Origin: Rhodococcus sp. 06-235-1A
GTDB taxonomy: Bacteria; Actinomycetota; Actinomycetes; Mycobacteriales; Mycobacteriaceae
Reading direction: 5' to 3'
Assembly (NCBI RefSeq): GCF_002258785.1
Contig: NZ_NOYI01000011.1
Location: 124,001-188,000 of the forward strand
DNA length: 64,000 nucleotides
Under the pieces are notes generated by a model. It was not told where the DNA came from, ran no database searches, and worked only from the letters and a program-made list of their open reading frames with translations. Shown here in pieces: positions 24,993 through 33,767 of this stretch; the first letter of the stretch is position 1; each line of letters opens with the position of its first letter. Made by a program: the position numbers and the translations under genes.

Positions 24993-26318
24993 ATGACATC
25001 AAAGACTCTGGCTGCACCAGTGACGCATCTCAAAGATGCGCGCCGGGCGTCGATGGCGGCCGCACTTGCATCGTCGCTCGAGTGGTACGACTTCTTCATA
25101 TACGGTACCGCCGCCGCCCTCGTGTTCAACAAGACATTCTTCTACACCGGCGACCCGGTCCTGTCTGCTATCAACTCGTTCGCCAGCGTGGCGGTTGCGT
25201 TCGTTGCCCGGCCGTTCGGCGGAGTGGTGGCCGGACACTTCGGCGACAAAATCGGACGCAAACCGGTCCTCGTGGCGGCCATCGTGTTGATGGCCTGCGC
25301 AACGTTCATGATCGGTCTGACGCCGGACACCGAAATCATCTGGGTGGCACCCGCTTTCCTTGTCCTCTTGCGTATTGCGCAAGGATTGGCGTTGGGTGCG
25401 CAGTGGGGCGGCGCAATGCTGCTCGCCACCGAATACGCACCCGAGAACAGACGCGGCTTCTACGGAAGTTTCGCCCAGATCGGAGTGCCGGTAGGGGTGC
25501 TGACCGGAAACCTCGTGTTCCTGTTGCTGTCCAATGCAATGGACAACGAAACCTTTTTGAGTTGGGGATGGCGGGTCCCGTTCCTGCTGAGCATTCTCAT
25601 GCTCGCAGTCGGCCTGTACATCCACAAGTACCTCGAAGAGACACCGTCGTTTCGAAACGCCGAAAAGGCGATGCTGAATGCGCCGAAACAGAGTTCACCC
25701 GTGATACAGGTGATTCGCAACAATGGTTCCACCATTATTCAGGCAGCAGGAACTTTCGTCGTCATCAACGCGATTTTCTATTCGACGATCATTGCCTCGC
25801 TTCAGTATGCGGACGTTGTGCTGGGAATTTCGACCTCTCAGGTCCTTCTGCCGATCCTGGCGGGTGCCGCGGTACAGGTAGTACTCATGCCGCTCTCGGC
25901 GCTGGCATCGGATATCTACGGCCGGGTGAGGGTATACACGATCGGGATCACGCTTCTCGGACTGTGGGCGTTCCCCATGTGGTGGATCTTCAGCCAGGCG
26001 ACCCCGGACAACACCCTCCCCATCTGGATCTCGATCGTTCTTGCCTCGGCGTTGATCAGTATCAGTTATGGACCCCAAGCTGCACTTTTCAGCGAGATAT
26101 TCCCGGCTGCCCTGCGCTACTCGGGAGCATCCCTCGGATATCAGATCGCCACAATTGTCGGCGGCGCAACCCCGGTCATCATGGTCAGTCTCATCAACGG
26201 CGACAGCGACAACTGGTGGCGATTCTCCGCATACATCGTGGCGCTTTCCATTGTCGCCCTGATCAGCGTGGCAATGATTCATAGAAACACCACACACTCC
26301 AACCGAGAATCGGTGTAA
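24993..26318 (+). CDS. MHS-family (MFS) metabolite:H+ symporter
   Basis: A 441-residue major facilitator with 12 predicted helices, starting at ATG 24993. MHS-type features: N-terminal SSLEWYDFFIYGTAAALVFN, the loop 2-3 motif GHFGDKIGRKPVL, and RIAQGLALGAQWGGAMLLATEYAPENRRG in helices 4-5. This branch imports organic acids such as shikimate, alpha-ketoglutarate, proline/betaine or aromatic acids by proton symport. Its position before an SDR, a quinone oxidoreductase and the CoA-ligase/APH/ACAD genes suggests import of an organic acid catabolised by them. Confidence 0.9.
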   Translation: MTSKTLAAPVTHLKDARRASMAAALASSLEWYDFFIYGTAAALVFNKTFFYTGDPVLSAINSFASVAVAFVARPFGGVVAGHFGDKIGRKPVLVAAIVLMACATFMIGLTPDTEIIWVAPAFLVLLRIAQGLALGAQWGGAMLLATEYAPENRRGFYGSFAQIGVPVGVLTGNLVFLLLSNAMDNETFLSWGWRVPFLLSILMLAVGLYIHKYLEETPSFRNAEKAMLNAPKQSSPVIQVIRNNGSTIIQAAGTFVVINAIFYSTIIASLQYADVVLGISTSQVLLPILAGAAVQVVLMPLSALASDIYGRVRVYTIGITLLGLWAFPMWWIFSQATPDNTLPIWISIVLASALISISYGPQAALFSEIFPAALRYSGASLGYQIATIVGGATPVIMVSLINGDSDNWWRFSAYIVALSIVALISVAMIHRNTTHSNRESV

Positions 26319-26431
26319 CCATCAATAGTTGCTCAACGCTTCGATGTCTGTGCGAACACCGTCAGCGCCCACGCGCCGATGGTACGACCTGACTGACACG
26401 ACCAGAACAACACGCAACCGAAAGGGCTTGC

Positions 26432-27199
26432 ATGAACTCAGCAGTGGAGCGTTTCGGCCTCGCGGGACGAGTCGCAATCATCACGGGCTCGAGTTCGGGC
26501 CTCGGGCGCGGTTTCGCACGGGCGCTCAGCGACGCCGGCGCTGCCGTCGTCCTTGCTGCCCGCAGACAGGAGCAGTTGGCGGACCTTGCCGCCGAGATTA
26601 CCGTGGCTGGACGTGAAGTCCTCATCGTCACAACGGACGTGTCCAACAAGCAGGCGTGCACTGCCTTGGTTGCGGAAGCCATGGATACATTCGGACGAGT
26701 CGACGTACTGGTCAACAATGCAGGAATAGGAACGGCAGTACCTGCGCTGCGGGAAACCGAAGAGCAGTTTCGTGCCGTCATCGATGTGAACCTGATGGGG
26801 ACCTATTGGATGGCGCAGGCGTGCGCCCGGGTGATGTCACCGGGTTCGGCCATCGTGAACATCGCAAGTGTTTTGGGTCTGATCAAATCCTATGCGCCAC
26901 AAGCTGCCTACTCCGCCAGCAAGGCCGCGGTCATCGGCCTGACCAGAGATTTGTCCCAACAATGGTCCGGGCGACGAGGCATTCGCGTGAACGCGATCGC
27001 TCCAGGATACTTCGAGAGCGAGATGACCGCATCGATTCCCAATGAGCTGCTCACGCAATTTGTGGCACAAACATCGACACTGGGGCGACTGGGCCTGCAA
27101 CACGAACTCGACGCAGCGGTGCTGTTCCTTGCCAGTAATGCCTCGTCGTATATAACCGGAATCACGCTACCGGTCGACGGTGGCATGTCCGGCCACTGA
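26432..27199 (+). CDS. SDR-family oxidoreductase
   Basis: A 255-residue classical SDR starting at ATG 26432 after GAAAGGG. Motifs: TGSSSGLGRGFA (cofactor loop), DVLVNNAGIG, IVNIASVLGLI and YSASKAAV (catalytic Tyr and Lys), C-terminal GITLPVDGGMSGH. RRQEQL after strand 2 suggests NADP. All catalytic residues are intact. Located 113 bp after the transporter on the same strand; probably converts a hydroxy- or oxo-intermediate of the imported acid. Confidence 0.9.
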   Translation: MNSAVERFGLAGRVAIITGSSSGLGRGFARALSDAGAAVVLAARRQEQLADLAAEITVAGREVLIVTTDVSNKQACTALVAEAMDTFGRVDVLVNNAGIGTAVPALRETEEQFRAVIDVNLMGTYWMAQACARVMSPGSAIVNIASVLGLIKSYAPQAAYSASKAAVIGLTRDLSQQWSGRRGIRVNAIAPGYFESEMTASIPNELLTQFVAQTSTLGRLGLQHELDAAVLFLASNASSYITGITLPVDGGMSGH

Positions 27200-27310
27200 T
27201 ACGTCATCGATGGCTGGTCGTTGATCGATGTGCTCCGCCGGGCCTAACGCCGGACACACCTCGGATAGCGTTGTACGCCATCGGCGAGATCGGACCCATC
27301 GCGGCTCGAC

Positions 27311-27338
27311 ACAACCCAGGGCGACTGCTCTGGGTTGT
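27311..27338. terminator. 9-bp inverted repeat before quinone oxidoreductase
   Basis: ACAACCCAG (27311-27319) and CTGGGTTGT (27330-27338) form a perfect stem over 10 nt, 112 bp after the SDR stop and 26 bp before the next start. It could end the upstream transcript or act as an operator for the downstream gene. No U-tract follows. Confidence 0.4.
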
Positions 27339-27364
27339 CCACTGACATCGACAGAAAGACCTAC

Positions 27365-28354
27365 ATGTACGCAGTGACCATGCACGCCCACGGAGGACCG
27401 GATGTCCTGCAGTGGGCGAAGTATCGGGACCCTCGACCAGCTCCGGGTGAGGTGGTGATCGACGTTGCCGCCGCCGCGGTCAACAGAGCCGACGTGATGC
27501 AACGGCAGGGCAACTACCCACCCCCGCCAGGTGCCTCGGAGATACTGGGACTCGAATGCTCGGGAACCATTGCCGAAGTGGGCGTGGGGGTATCGCGGTG
27601 GAGCGTCGGAGACGAAGTCTGCGCTCTGTTGTCAGGAGGGGGGTACGCCGAGAAGGTAGCGGTCCCAGCGGCCCAAGTACTAAAGGTACCCGCCGGGGTC
27701 AGTGTGGTCGATGCAGCCGCGTTGCCGGAGGTAGCGTGCACGGTCTGGTCGAACCTGGTCATGTCTGCAGGTCTCGGCCCGGGGCAGTTGTTGCTGATCC
27801 ATGGTGGTGCCAGCGGTATCGGCACCCATGCCATTCAGGTTGCTACCGCGCTCGGTGCGAGGGTCGCGGTGACGGCCGGATCGGCTTACAAGCTCGACAA
27901 GTGTCGTGAACTCGGTGCCGAGTTCACGATCAATTACCGAACCGATGACTTTGTCGAGGTGATGATCGCAACGGGTCCGCGGGGAGGAGCGGATATCATT
28001 CTCGACAACATGGGCGGGGAGTACTTGAAGCGGAACGTCGACGCTCTGGCATTCGACGGGCAATTGGTCGTGATCGGGATGCAAGGAGGACGAGCCGGCG
28101 AACTCGACATCGGAAGTTTGCTCGCCAAGCGGGGATCGGTGGCGGCAGCCAGTTTGCGGGGGAGACCACTCACCGGACCTTCGAGCAAAGCCGATGTCGT
28201 GTCGGCGGTTACAGCGGGATTGTGGCCGTTGATTACAGCGGGTCGGGTCGTGCCGGTCGTGCACACCAGATTGCCGATCACGGCGGCGGGCGATGCGCAT
28301 GATCTTCTCGATTCGTCCGACACCGTAGGGAAGGTGATACTCACCGTCGACTAG
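27365..28354 (+). CDS. Quinone oxidoreductase-type NADPH reductase (MDR, zinc-free)
   Basis: A 329-residue medium-chain reductase; ATG 27365 gives the family start MYAVTMHAHGGPDVLQW. The N-terminal GroES-like fold contains AAAVNRADVMQRQGNYPPPPGASEILGLECSG without zinc ligands, and the NADPH loop LLIHGGASGIGTHAIQVA sits near residue 140. C-terminal VPVVHTRLPITAAGDAHDLLDSSDTVGKVIL is typical of TIGR-type NAD(P)H quinone oxidoreductases. It may reduce enones or quinones arising in the pathway. Same strand as the transporter and SDR genes. Confidence 0.9.
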   Translation: MYAVTMHAHGGPDVLQWAKYRDPRPAPGEVVIDVAAAAVNRADVMQRQGNYPPPPGASEILGLECSGTIAEVGVGVSRWSVGDEVCALLSGGGYAEKVAVPAAQVLKVPAGVSVVDAAALPEVACTVWSNLVMSAGLGPGQLLLIHGGASGIGTHAIQVATALGARVAVTAGSAYKLDKCRELGAEFTINYRTDDFVEVMIATGPRGGADIILDNMGGEYLKRNVDALAFDGQLVVIGMQGGRAGELDIGSLLAKRGSVAAASLRGRPLTGPSSKADVVSAVTAGLWPLITAGRVVPVVHTRLPITAAGDAHDLLDSSDTVGKVILTVD

Positions 28355-29106
28355 TGACGCGCCCTGTGTGCGAGGTGAGTGTGCTACTGCGACCGATAGC
28401 GCCGACGAGCAGGTGAACACGTCCGTTTACGGGTATCCCCGCCTTTTGGCGGATGCATCACATCGAGAAGCCGGGCCGAACCAGTGCCCCGTTCGGGCAT
28501 TGAGAAATGATGCAATCAGCCAGGAATAGAACGTTATTTCACTCTGGAAGAGTTCACCCATCGAGCTCGCAGCAGACATGCAGGACGTGGAATACGGTTC
28601 GCTCACGATGATCACCGAAGCCACTCGTTTTCGGCCGGGGTGATCACCGAACAGCAGGGATCGCGCGCGTTGGCCGGAGGTCTACTGCTCCGCGGATGCA
28701 TGTCCGACGCGCTCGACTCCAGCGAATCGGTCATCCCCGGAACCAGAGTGGCTGCAACGAGCGAGATCTGGCCACGCCGGCGGTGCGCAGCAAAGGCAGC
28801 ACTTCAGGTATTCGAAGGCGCTTTGCAGCGACGGCGCGTACGAAGCGATTACCGGCCTCATGGGCGGGGCCCGATACTCGGGCCGAAGCAGCACATTCGA
28901 CCGCCGACACGACCGACAATCAGAAGTTGTAGTTGCTCGATGTCATCGCGAACTGGGTGGGTACGGCGGACGAGGAAGCTACTCCGCCACACTCGCGCGG
29001 ATGGAAGCAACCATTTGGACCGGAGTTGCGTGAGCTGTTCCAGGGCAACGAAATATGACGTGATGACAGGCGGTGGAAGCTACTTCAAGATTTCCGGCCC
29101 CGCTTT
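28355..29106. other. No supported gene; possible decayed DNA
   Basis: About 750 bp between convergent genes. No ORF has a ribosome-binding site or known domain. A plus-strand stretch near 28810-29030 reads coding-like in one frame (SDGAYEAITGLMGGARYSGR, then ELGGYGGRGSYSATLARMEA) but has no start and is interrupted, so it may be a remnant of an unidentified gene. Confidence 0.35.
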
Positions 29107-30123
29107 TCAGCGAGCCAACGCACGCAGGCCTGTTGCGATGAACTCGCCTGTCACATCGGCGGCGTCTCCGGCTCCGTTGCCCGAGTCCGATCCCGCCAAG
29201 GCTCGGTGGGTAATTCCTTCGCCGATAACACCGAGTTTGAAGTTCGCGAGCGCTACGTAGAAGTTCCAGTGTTCGAGTTCTCGCCCGGACTCGCGGACAT
29301 ATTGCTCAGCGAGGTCGTTCGGGGAGGGATACCGCGGGCTTGTCCACGCGGCCTTGACGCCCAGCACGGCGTCGAAAATCGGTTGCCGGTAGGCGCACAT
29401 CAGTGCGACATCAGTCAACGGATCGCCGATTGTCGACATTTCCCAATCCACCACCGCTGCAACCGATGTGACGTCGTTTTGGACAAGAATTGTGTTGTCC
29501 ACTCGAAAGTCGCCGTGGACGATCGACGCCGCAGACCGCGGAGGCACGGACGCAGCCAATGCGGCGTGCAACCTGTCGACGTCGGCTAGTTCTCGAGTTT
29601 TCACACGCTGCCATTGGCGATTCCACGTGGCCACCTGCCGCGCAGCGAACCCATCGGGGCGGCCGAAATCGGCCAGTCCGACTGCGCGGTAGTCCACCGC
29701 ATGCAGTCGGGCAAGGACGCGCACCAGCTCACTGGCATTTGCGTTGATCTGTGCATCGGAGAGATCTTCGAGATCGGCCTGCGAACGGATGACGCGTCCT
29801 CGTTCGAAGCCGACGATCGTCATCGGTGCTCCGAGGACTGTCCCGTCTCGATCGAATGCGACGGCAGCAGCGACGGGCACATCGGTGGGTTCGAGCGCAC
29901 GGGTGACCGCCCACTCTCGAGCCATGTCATGCGCAGACGGTGTCAGTCCACTGGTCGGCGGTCTGCGTACAACCCAGGACGAGTTATCGTCGTACGCTCT
30001 GAACGTGAGGTTCGATCGGCCACCACTGATCGATTCGACCCGCAAGTCCCCGTGTAACTCGACTCCGCTGTCGAGTAGGAATTGCGTCAAGGCGCGCGTG
30101 TTCATCCCCGCGAGCTCGTTCAT
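29107..30123 (-). CDS. APH-like phosphotransferase (ACAD10/11-type kinase)
   Basis: A 338-residue aminoglycoside-phosphotransferase-fold kinase from ATG 30123, overlapping the acyl-CoA dehydrogenase stop. The catalytic loop IVHGDFRVDN gives D205 and N210, and VVDWEMSTIGDP gives the metal-binding D226. SGGRSNLTF near the N-terminus is the nucleotide loop and YDDNSSWVVRRPP carries the ATP-lysine-equivalent region. Pairs of this kinase with an acyl-CoA dehydrogenase match the two halves of animal ACAD10/ACAD11 and the LvaA/LvaC pair of Pseudomonas levulinate catabolism, where 4-hydroxyacyl-CoA is phosphorylated and then rearranged. That role is inferred from family and context. Confidence 0.85.
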   Translation of the reverse strand: MNELAGMNTRALTQFLLDSGVELHGDLRVESISGGRSNLTFRAYDDNSSWVVRRPPTSGLTPSAHDMAREWAVTRALEPTDVPVAAAVAFDRDGTVLGAPMTIVGFERGRVIRSQADLEDLSDAQINANASELVRVLARLHAVDYRAVGLADFGRPDGFAARQVATWNRQWQRVKTRELADVDRLHAALAASVPPRSAASIVHGDFRVDNTILVQNDVTSVAAVVDWEMSTIGDPLTDVALMCAYRQPIFDAVLGVKAAWTSPRYPSPNDLAEQYVRESGRELEHWNFYVALANFKLGVIGEGITHRALAGSDSGNGAGDAADVTGEFIATGLRALAR

Positions 30124-31352
30124 GCGTGCGCCTGAGACGTCGCGTGCACATTGTTGTTCACAGCTCGCTTTGCTTGTCCCACAGCACGCTTCGCGATCGC
30201 CCACCGGTGCACCTCTGATGGGCCGTCGTAGACCCTGAACGGCCGGACCTCGCGGGAGAGCCTGGCGAGAGGTAGGTCGTCGGAGACGCCGATTCCACCG
30301 CACATCTGTATTGCTCGATCGACGATGCGGAACACCGCTTCGGCACCGTACGTCTTGGCAATGGAGGTTTCGTTCCCGGCCTCGCTTCCCCGGTCGAGAA
30401 GGAAACATGCGTTCGTCAGGAGTGCGCGGGTAGCTGCGATGTCGATCTCGTTGTCGGCAACCATTTTTTGCACCATTCCGAGGTCTCCGAGCTTGCTACC
30501 GAACCCTGCCCTTTGCGCGACACGCAGGACCGCGATGTCGTGGGCTCGACGCGCGGCACCGAGCCATCGCATCACGTGGGTCATGCGCGCGGGCCCCAGT
30601 CGTACCTGCGCATAGGAGAAGCCCTCGTCCACCGCTCCGAGTACGTTCTCGTCCGGCACGAACAGGTTGTCGAAGAACACTTCGCAGTGCCCGCCGATCA
30701 TCGCCTTGTCCAGCGTGCCGATGTGTCGGCCGACCTCGATCCCCGCGGAGTCGGCGGGCGCAAGGAACATCGTCGCCCCGCCGCGATTACCGGGCTGACC
30801 CGAAGTTCGGGCCATGATGATGAAGAATCCGGCTCCATCGGCTCCGGTGATCAACCACTTGTGGCCGCTGATCTTCCAGCCCCCCTCTGCTCTGACTGCC
30901 TTCGTCGTCAAAGCAGAGGGATCAGAGCCGGCACCTGGCGCTGGTTCCGTCATCGCGAAGGCGGACCGCAGTTCTCCTCGCGCGAGGGGCGCAAGAAATT
31001 GTTCTCGCTGCATCGGCGACGCGATATGGGCGAGCATGTGCACGTTGCCTTCGTCGGGCGCTGCGAGATTGAGTGCAATAGGACCGAAGAGTGAGTAACC
31101 CGCTTCCTCGAACACCGGCGCTCTGTCGCTCATGTTCAATCCGTGCCCACCGAATTCGACCGGGGCGTGGGGAGCGAAGACCCCGGCACGTTTGGCGTCC
31201 GCCTGCATCGTGATCCGCAGTTCGTCGCCGCCGGCGTCGGCGATGTTACCGAGATACCGGTCCTCGAGTGGCACCACGTAGTCACGCGTGAAATTGCGAG
31301 TCTTCTCGATCAACGTCTGGACCTCGGGTTCGTAGGTCAGGTCGATGGCCAT
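30120..31352 (-). CDS. Acyl-CoA dehydrogenase
   Basis: A 410-residue flavoprotein from ATG 31352 with GAGGAGA upstream. Features of the ACAD10/11 branch: FAMTEPAPGAGSDPSALTTKAVR (FAD/substrate loop), ISGHKWLITGADGAGFFIIMART, RMTHVMRWLGAARRA, and C-terminal QMCGGIGVSDDLPLARLSREVRPFRVYDGPSEVHRWAIAKRA. It is translationally coupled to the APH-like kinase, supporting a joint action on hydroxyacyl-CoA. It diverges from the acyl-CoA ligase gene across a region with matching palindromes. Confidence 0.92.
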   Translation of the reverse strand: MAIDLTYEPEVQTLIEKTRNFTRDYVVPLEDRYLGNIADAGGDELRITMQADAKRAGVFAPHAPVEFGGHGLNMSDRAPVFEEAGYSLFGPIALNLAAPDEGNVHMLAHIASPMQREQFLAPLARGELRSAFAMTEPAPGAGSDPSALTTKAVRAEGGWKISGHKWLITGADGAGFFIIMARTSGQPGNRGGATMFLAPADSAGIEVGRHIGTLDKAMIGGHCEVFFDNLFVPDENVLGAVDEGFSYAQVRLGPARMTHVMRWLGAARRAHDIAVLRVAQRAGFGSKLGDLGMVQKMVADNEIDIAATRALLTNACFLLDRGSEAGNETSIAKTYGAEAVFRIVDRAIQMCGGIGVSDDLPLARLSREVRPFRVYDGPSEVHRWAIAKRAVGQAKRAVNNNVHATSQAHA

Positions 31353-31371
31353 CGTCGTCTCCTCATCCGGT

Positions 31372-31389
31372 ACCGAGCGAACGCTCGGT
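31372..31389. promoter_or_regulatory. Perfect palindrome ACCGAGCG-AA-CGCTCGGT
   Basis: An 8-2-8 perfect inverted repeat lies 20 bp upstream of the acyl-CoA dehydrogenase start. It matches the general form of TetR-type operators in actinobacterial fatty-acid genes. The half site ACCGAGCG recurs at 31600 beside the divergent ligase promoter, so one repressor probably controls both. No regulator gene is adjacent. Confidence 0.65.
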
Positions 31390-31599
31390 CGCTCTTTCGG
31401 TCAGCGTGACACATCTCCTGCCGGCGGTCAATGCCCGCTCGCGGATGGGACATCGTCCCAAGATCATTCGCTCGCGCGACAAGTCTGCCCACAGTGGGCA
31501 TTCGCGACGCCATACACGCAGATGTGTGCGGCGGTCGCCGACGCCCAGTCGTCGGCGTATTGACACTTCGAATGTGCTCCGCAACACTTCTTCTGGCAC

Positions 31600-31621
31600 A
31601 CCGAGCGAGTGATCGGTCGGT
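31600..31621. promoter_or_regulatory. Second, imperfect copy of the ACCGAGCG operator
   Basis: A 22-bp imperfect inverted repeat starting ACCGAGCGA and ending TCGGTCGGT, 33 bp before the acyl-CoA ligase start. It shares the half site of the palindrome at 31372 and overlaps TATACA at 31621, a possible -10 element. Fits repression of the ligase promoter by the same TetR-type protein. Confidence 0.5.
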
Positions 31622-31654
31622 ATACATCGAACACCAGAGACGACCGGAGCTCCT

Positions 31655-33280
31655 ATGTCTTACGGACAAGCGCAATCAGAACAAACCGTCATCAGCGCTT
31701 GGCGTGAACGTGTGCGGCGGTGCCCGCAGCAACCTGCGCTCGCCTATTTCGATTTCGTTGCCACTGCAGCAGAGGTCGATTCCGCGTCCGACTCGCTGGG
31801 GGCCGTTCTGGAAGACAGGGGTGTTTCTCGGGGCGAGCGAGTGGGTATCTACCTTCAGAACGTGCCACAGTATGCGGTGGTCCTTCTTGCCCTGTGGAAG
31901 ATCGGTGCAGTGCCGCTGGTGCTCAATCCGATGTACCGTGGTCGAGAATTACGGGTGATCATCGATGATGCTGAGCCGATGGCTCTCGTCTGCGACGAGG
32001 CCGATCTCGATCTCATCGGCCCTGCGCTTCGCGCAAGCAGTGTGCAGTTCGTTCTCAGCACGTCCGGTCTCGATTATCAAAGCCGCAACGACCCCCGTGT
32101 ATTCGCACGTCGGCAGCGTTTGTCACCGAGGCCGGAGGACGATCTGATCGGTTTGATTCAGGCCAACGAGCACCGGCACCCCGCCCAGTACGATGTCACC
32201 GGGAAAGACCTCGCGCTGTTGGCCTACACATCGGGAACGACGGGTCCGCCCAAAGGCGCGCTGATCTCGCACGCGAATCTCTTTGCCACCGCCGCCGACT
32301 TCGGTGAAGTCGCAGGGGTGAAGGACGGTGACGTCGTCTTCGCGATCGCGCCGCTGTTTCACATCACTGGTGCGACCCTGAATGCAGCGCTTTCCCTCGT
32401 ACGAAACTGCCTTCTCGTTTTCGCCAATCGATTCAACGCAGCCGTCACATTGGATGCGTTCGTCGAACACGCCGTTACGTACACGATCGGTTCGATTACG
32501 GCCTTCAACGCGCTCTCTCAGGTCCCGGGAGTAAGCAACACAGAGTTCGCGTCCATCAAAGCCCTCTATTCGGGCGGCGCACCTATACCCCCGTCCACGG
32601 TCGAGCAGTTCGAGAAGCGGTTCGGATGCTACATTCACAACGCCTACGGAATGACCGAGACCACAGCCGGCGTGATTGCAGTGCCGCCAGGCCGCCGGGC
32701 CCCCGTCCATGGCCCCAGTGGATCCCTGTCGGTGGGGGTTCCACTACCTCGTGTGAGCCTGCGGACAGTCGACCCGAACGGTCAACCTACTCCAGCCGGA
32801 ACCGCGGGCGAGCTCGAGATCCGTGGCCCCCAAGTCGTAACAGGTTACTGGCGAAACCCGTCCGCTTCCGCCAGCACAATGCCCGAAGGTCGTTTACGCA
32901 CAGGCGATGTCGCGATCATCGACGACCTAGGCTGGGTGTATCTCGTCGATCGACTCAAAGATCAAATCAACGTCTCCGGCTACAAGGTGTGGCCACGGGA
33001 AGTGGAAGACACCCTTTACGAGCATCCCGCAGTCTTCGAAGTCGCAGTCGTCGGCCAACCCGACAATTATCAGGGCGAAGCCGTCACCGCTTATGTCTCG
33101 CTTCGCGACGGCACAACGGCCACACCGGAGGAGTTGATCGCGTTCACGCGGGATCGTCTCGCCGCATACAAGCGTCCGCGAACCGTATATGTGATCGACG
33201 CACTCCCCAAAACACACACGGGCAAAATTCGTCGAGCCGACCTCAAGCACACAGGGACGCCGCTCGTCGAGAACATATGA
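31655..33280 (+). CDS. AMP-forming acyl-CoA ligase
   Basis: A 541-residue member of the adenylate-forming family, starting at ATG 31655 with GGAG upstream. Motifs: LLAYTSGTTGPPKGALISH (P-loop type A3, about residues 188-206), NAYGMTETTAG (A5), GELEIRGPQVVTGYWRNP, RLRTGDVAIIDDLGWVYLVDRLKDQINVSGYKVWPREVE, and the catalytic lysine motif PKTHTGKIRRADL. It activates a carboxylic acid to its CoA ester, the entry step for the kinase and dehydrogenase encoded divergently. Chain length cannot be read from the sequence. Confidence 0.93.
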   Translation: MSYGQAQSEQTVISAWRERVRRCPQQPALAYFDFVATAAEVDSASDSLGAVLEDRGVSRGERVGIYLQNVPQYAVVLLALWKIGAVPLVLNPMYRGRELRVIIDDAEPMALVCDEADLDLIGPALRASSVQFVLSTSGLDYQSRNDPRVFARRQRLSPRPEDDLIGLIQANEHRHPAQYDVTGKDLALLAYTSGTTGPPKGALISHANLFATAADFGEVAGVKDGDVVFAIAPLFHITGATLNAALSLVRNCLLVFANRFNAAVTLDAFVEHAVTYTIGSITAFNALSQVPGVSNTEFASIKALYSGGAPIPPSTVEQFEKRFGCYIHNAYGMTETTAGVIAVPPGRRAPVHGPSGSLSVGVPLPRVSLRTVDPNGQPTPAGTAGELEIRGPQVVTGYWRNPSASASTMPEGRLRTGDVAIIDDLGWVYLVDRLKDQINVSGYKVWPREVEDTLYEHPAVFEVAVVGQPDNYQGEAVTAYVSLRDGTTATPEELIAFTRDRLAAYKRPRTVYVIDALPKTHTGKIRRADLKHTGTPLVENI

Positions 33281-33767
33281 GCTTGTCCGACCCGAGCTCG
33301 AGACGGAGAATTGCGCGTACCCTGCCCACTTCCTTTCGATGCTCTGCCGACGCAACGCGACAGTCAATCATGTTGAACCGTACACACTTCCGCCGCAAGT
33401 ACATCGGCAAGGAGCGTCCGGCACTCACGGAAAATCGGACTTCGGGTCGCCCGACCGCCGGCGTCCGGCACCGAGCGGGCAGGCCCCGTTACGCAAGCAT
33501 TGCCCCCGGGGTTCCCGCGATGCCGCGCACGTCGCCTTCGCTCGATGGCACGTGTAGACGCGAATCGATCGACCGCGTCCCGCTGAAGCCGGTCAGTGCG
33601 TCCTGCCGCCGAAGCCCACATCACTGCAATTAGAAGTCGAGCAATTCGACTTGACACGCCCTGCAGACGCCCGTCCCCACGTGAACCGAGAGACCTCAGG
33701 ATTGGACGCCCGGCTGGCAACTGCATGCTTCCTTGACCCATCAAAGTATATAAAGTAGAAAGTACAG
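33281..33767. other. Intergenic, A/T-rich promoter near right end
   Basis: 487 bp with no supported gene. The right end turns A/T-rich: TTGACC at 33733-33738 followed by TATATAAAGTAGAAAGTA, which probably contains the promoter and ribosome-binding site (GAAAG) of the hydrolase gene at 33768. Confidence 0.45.
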
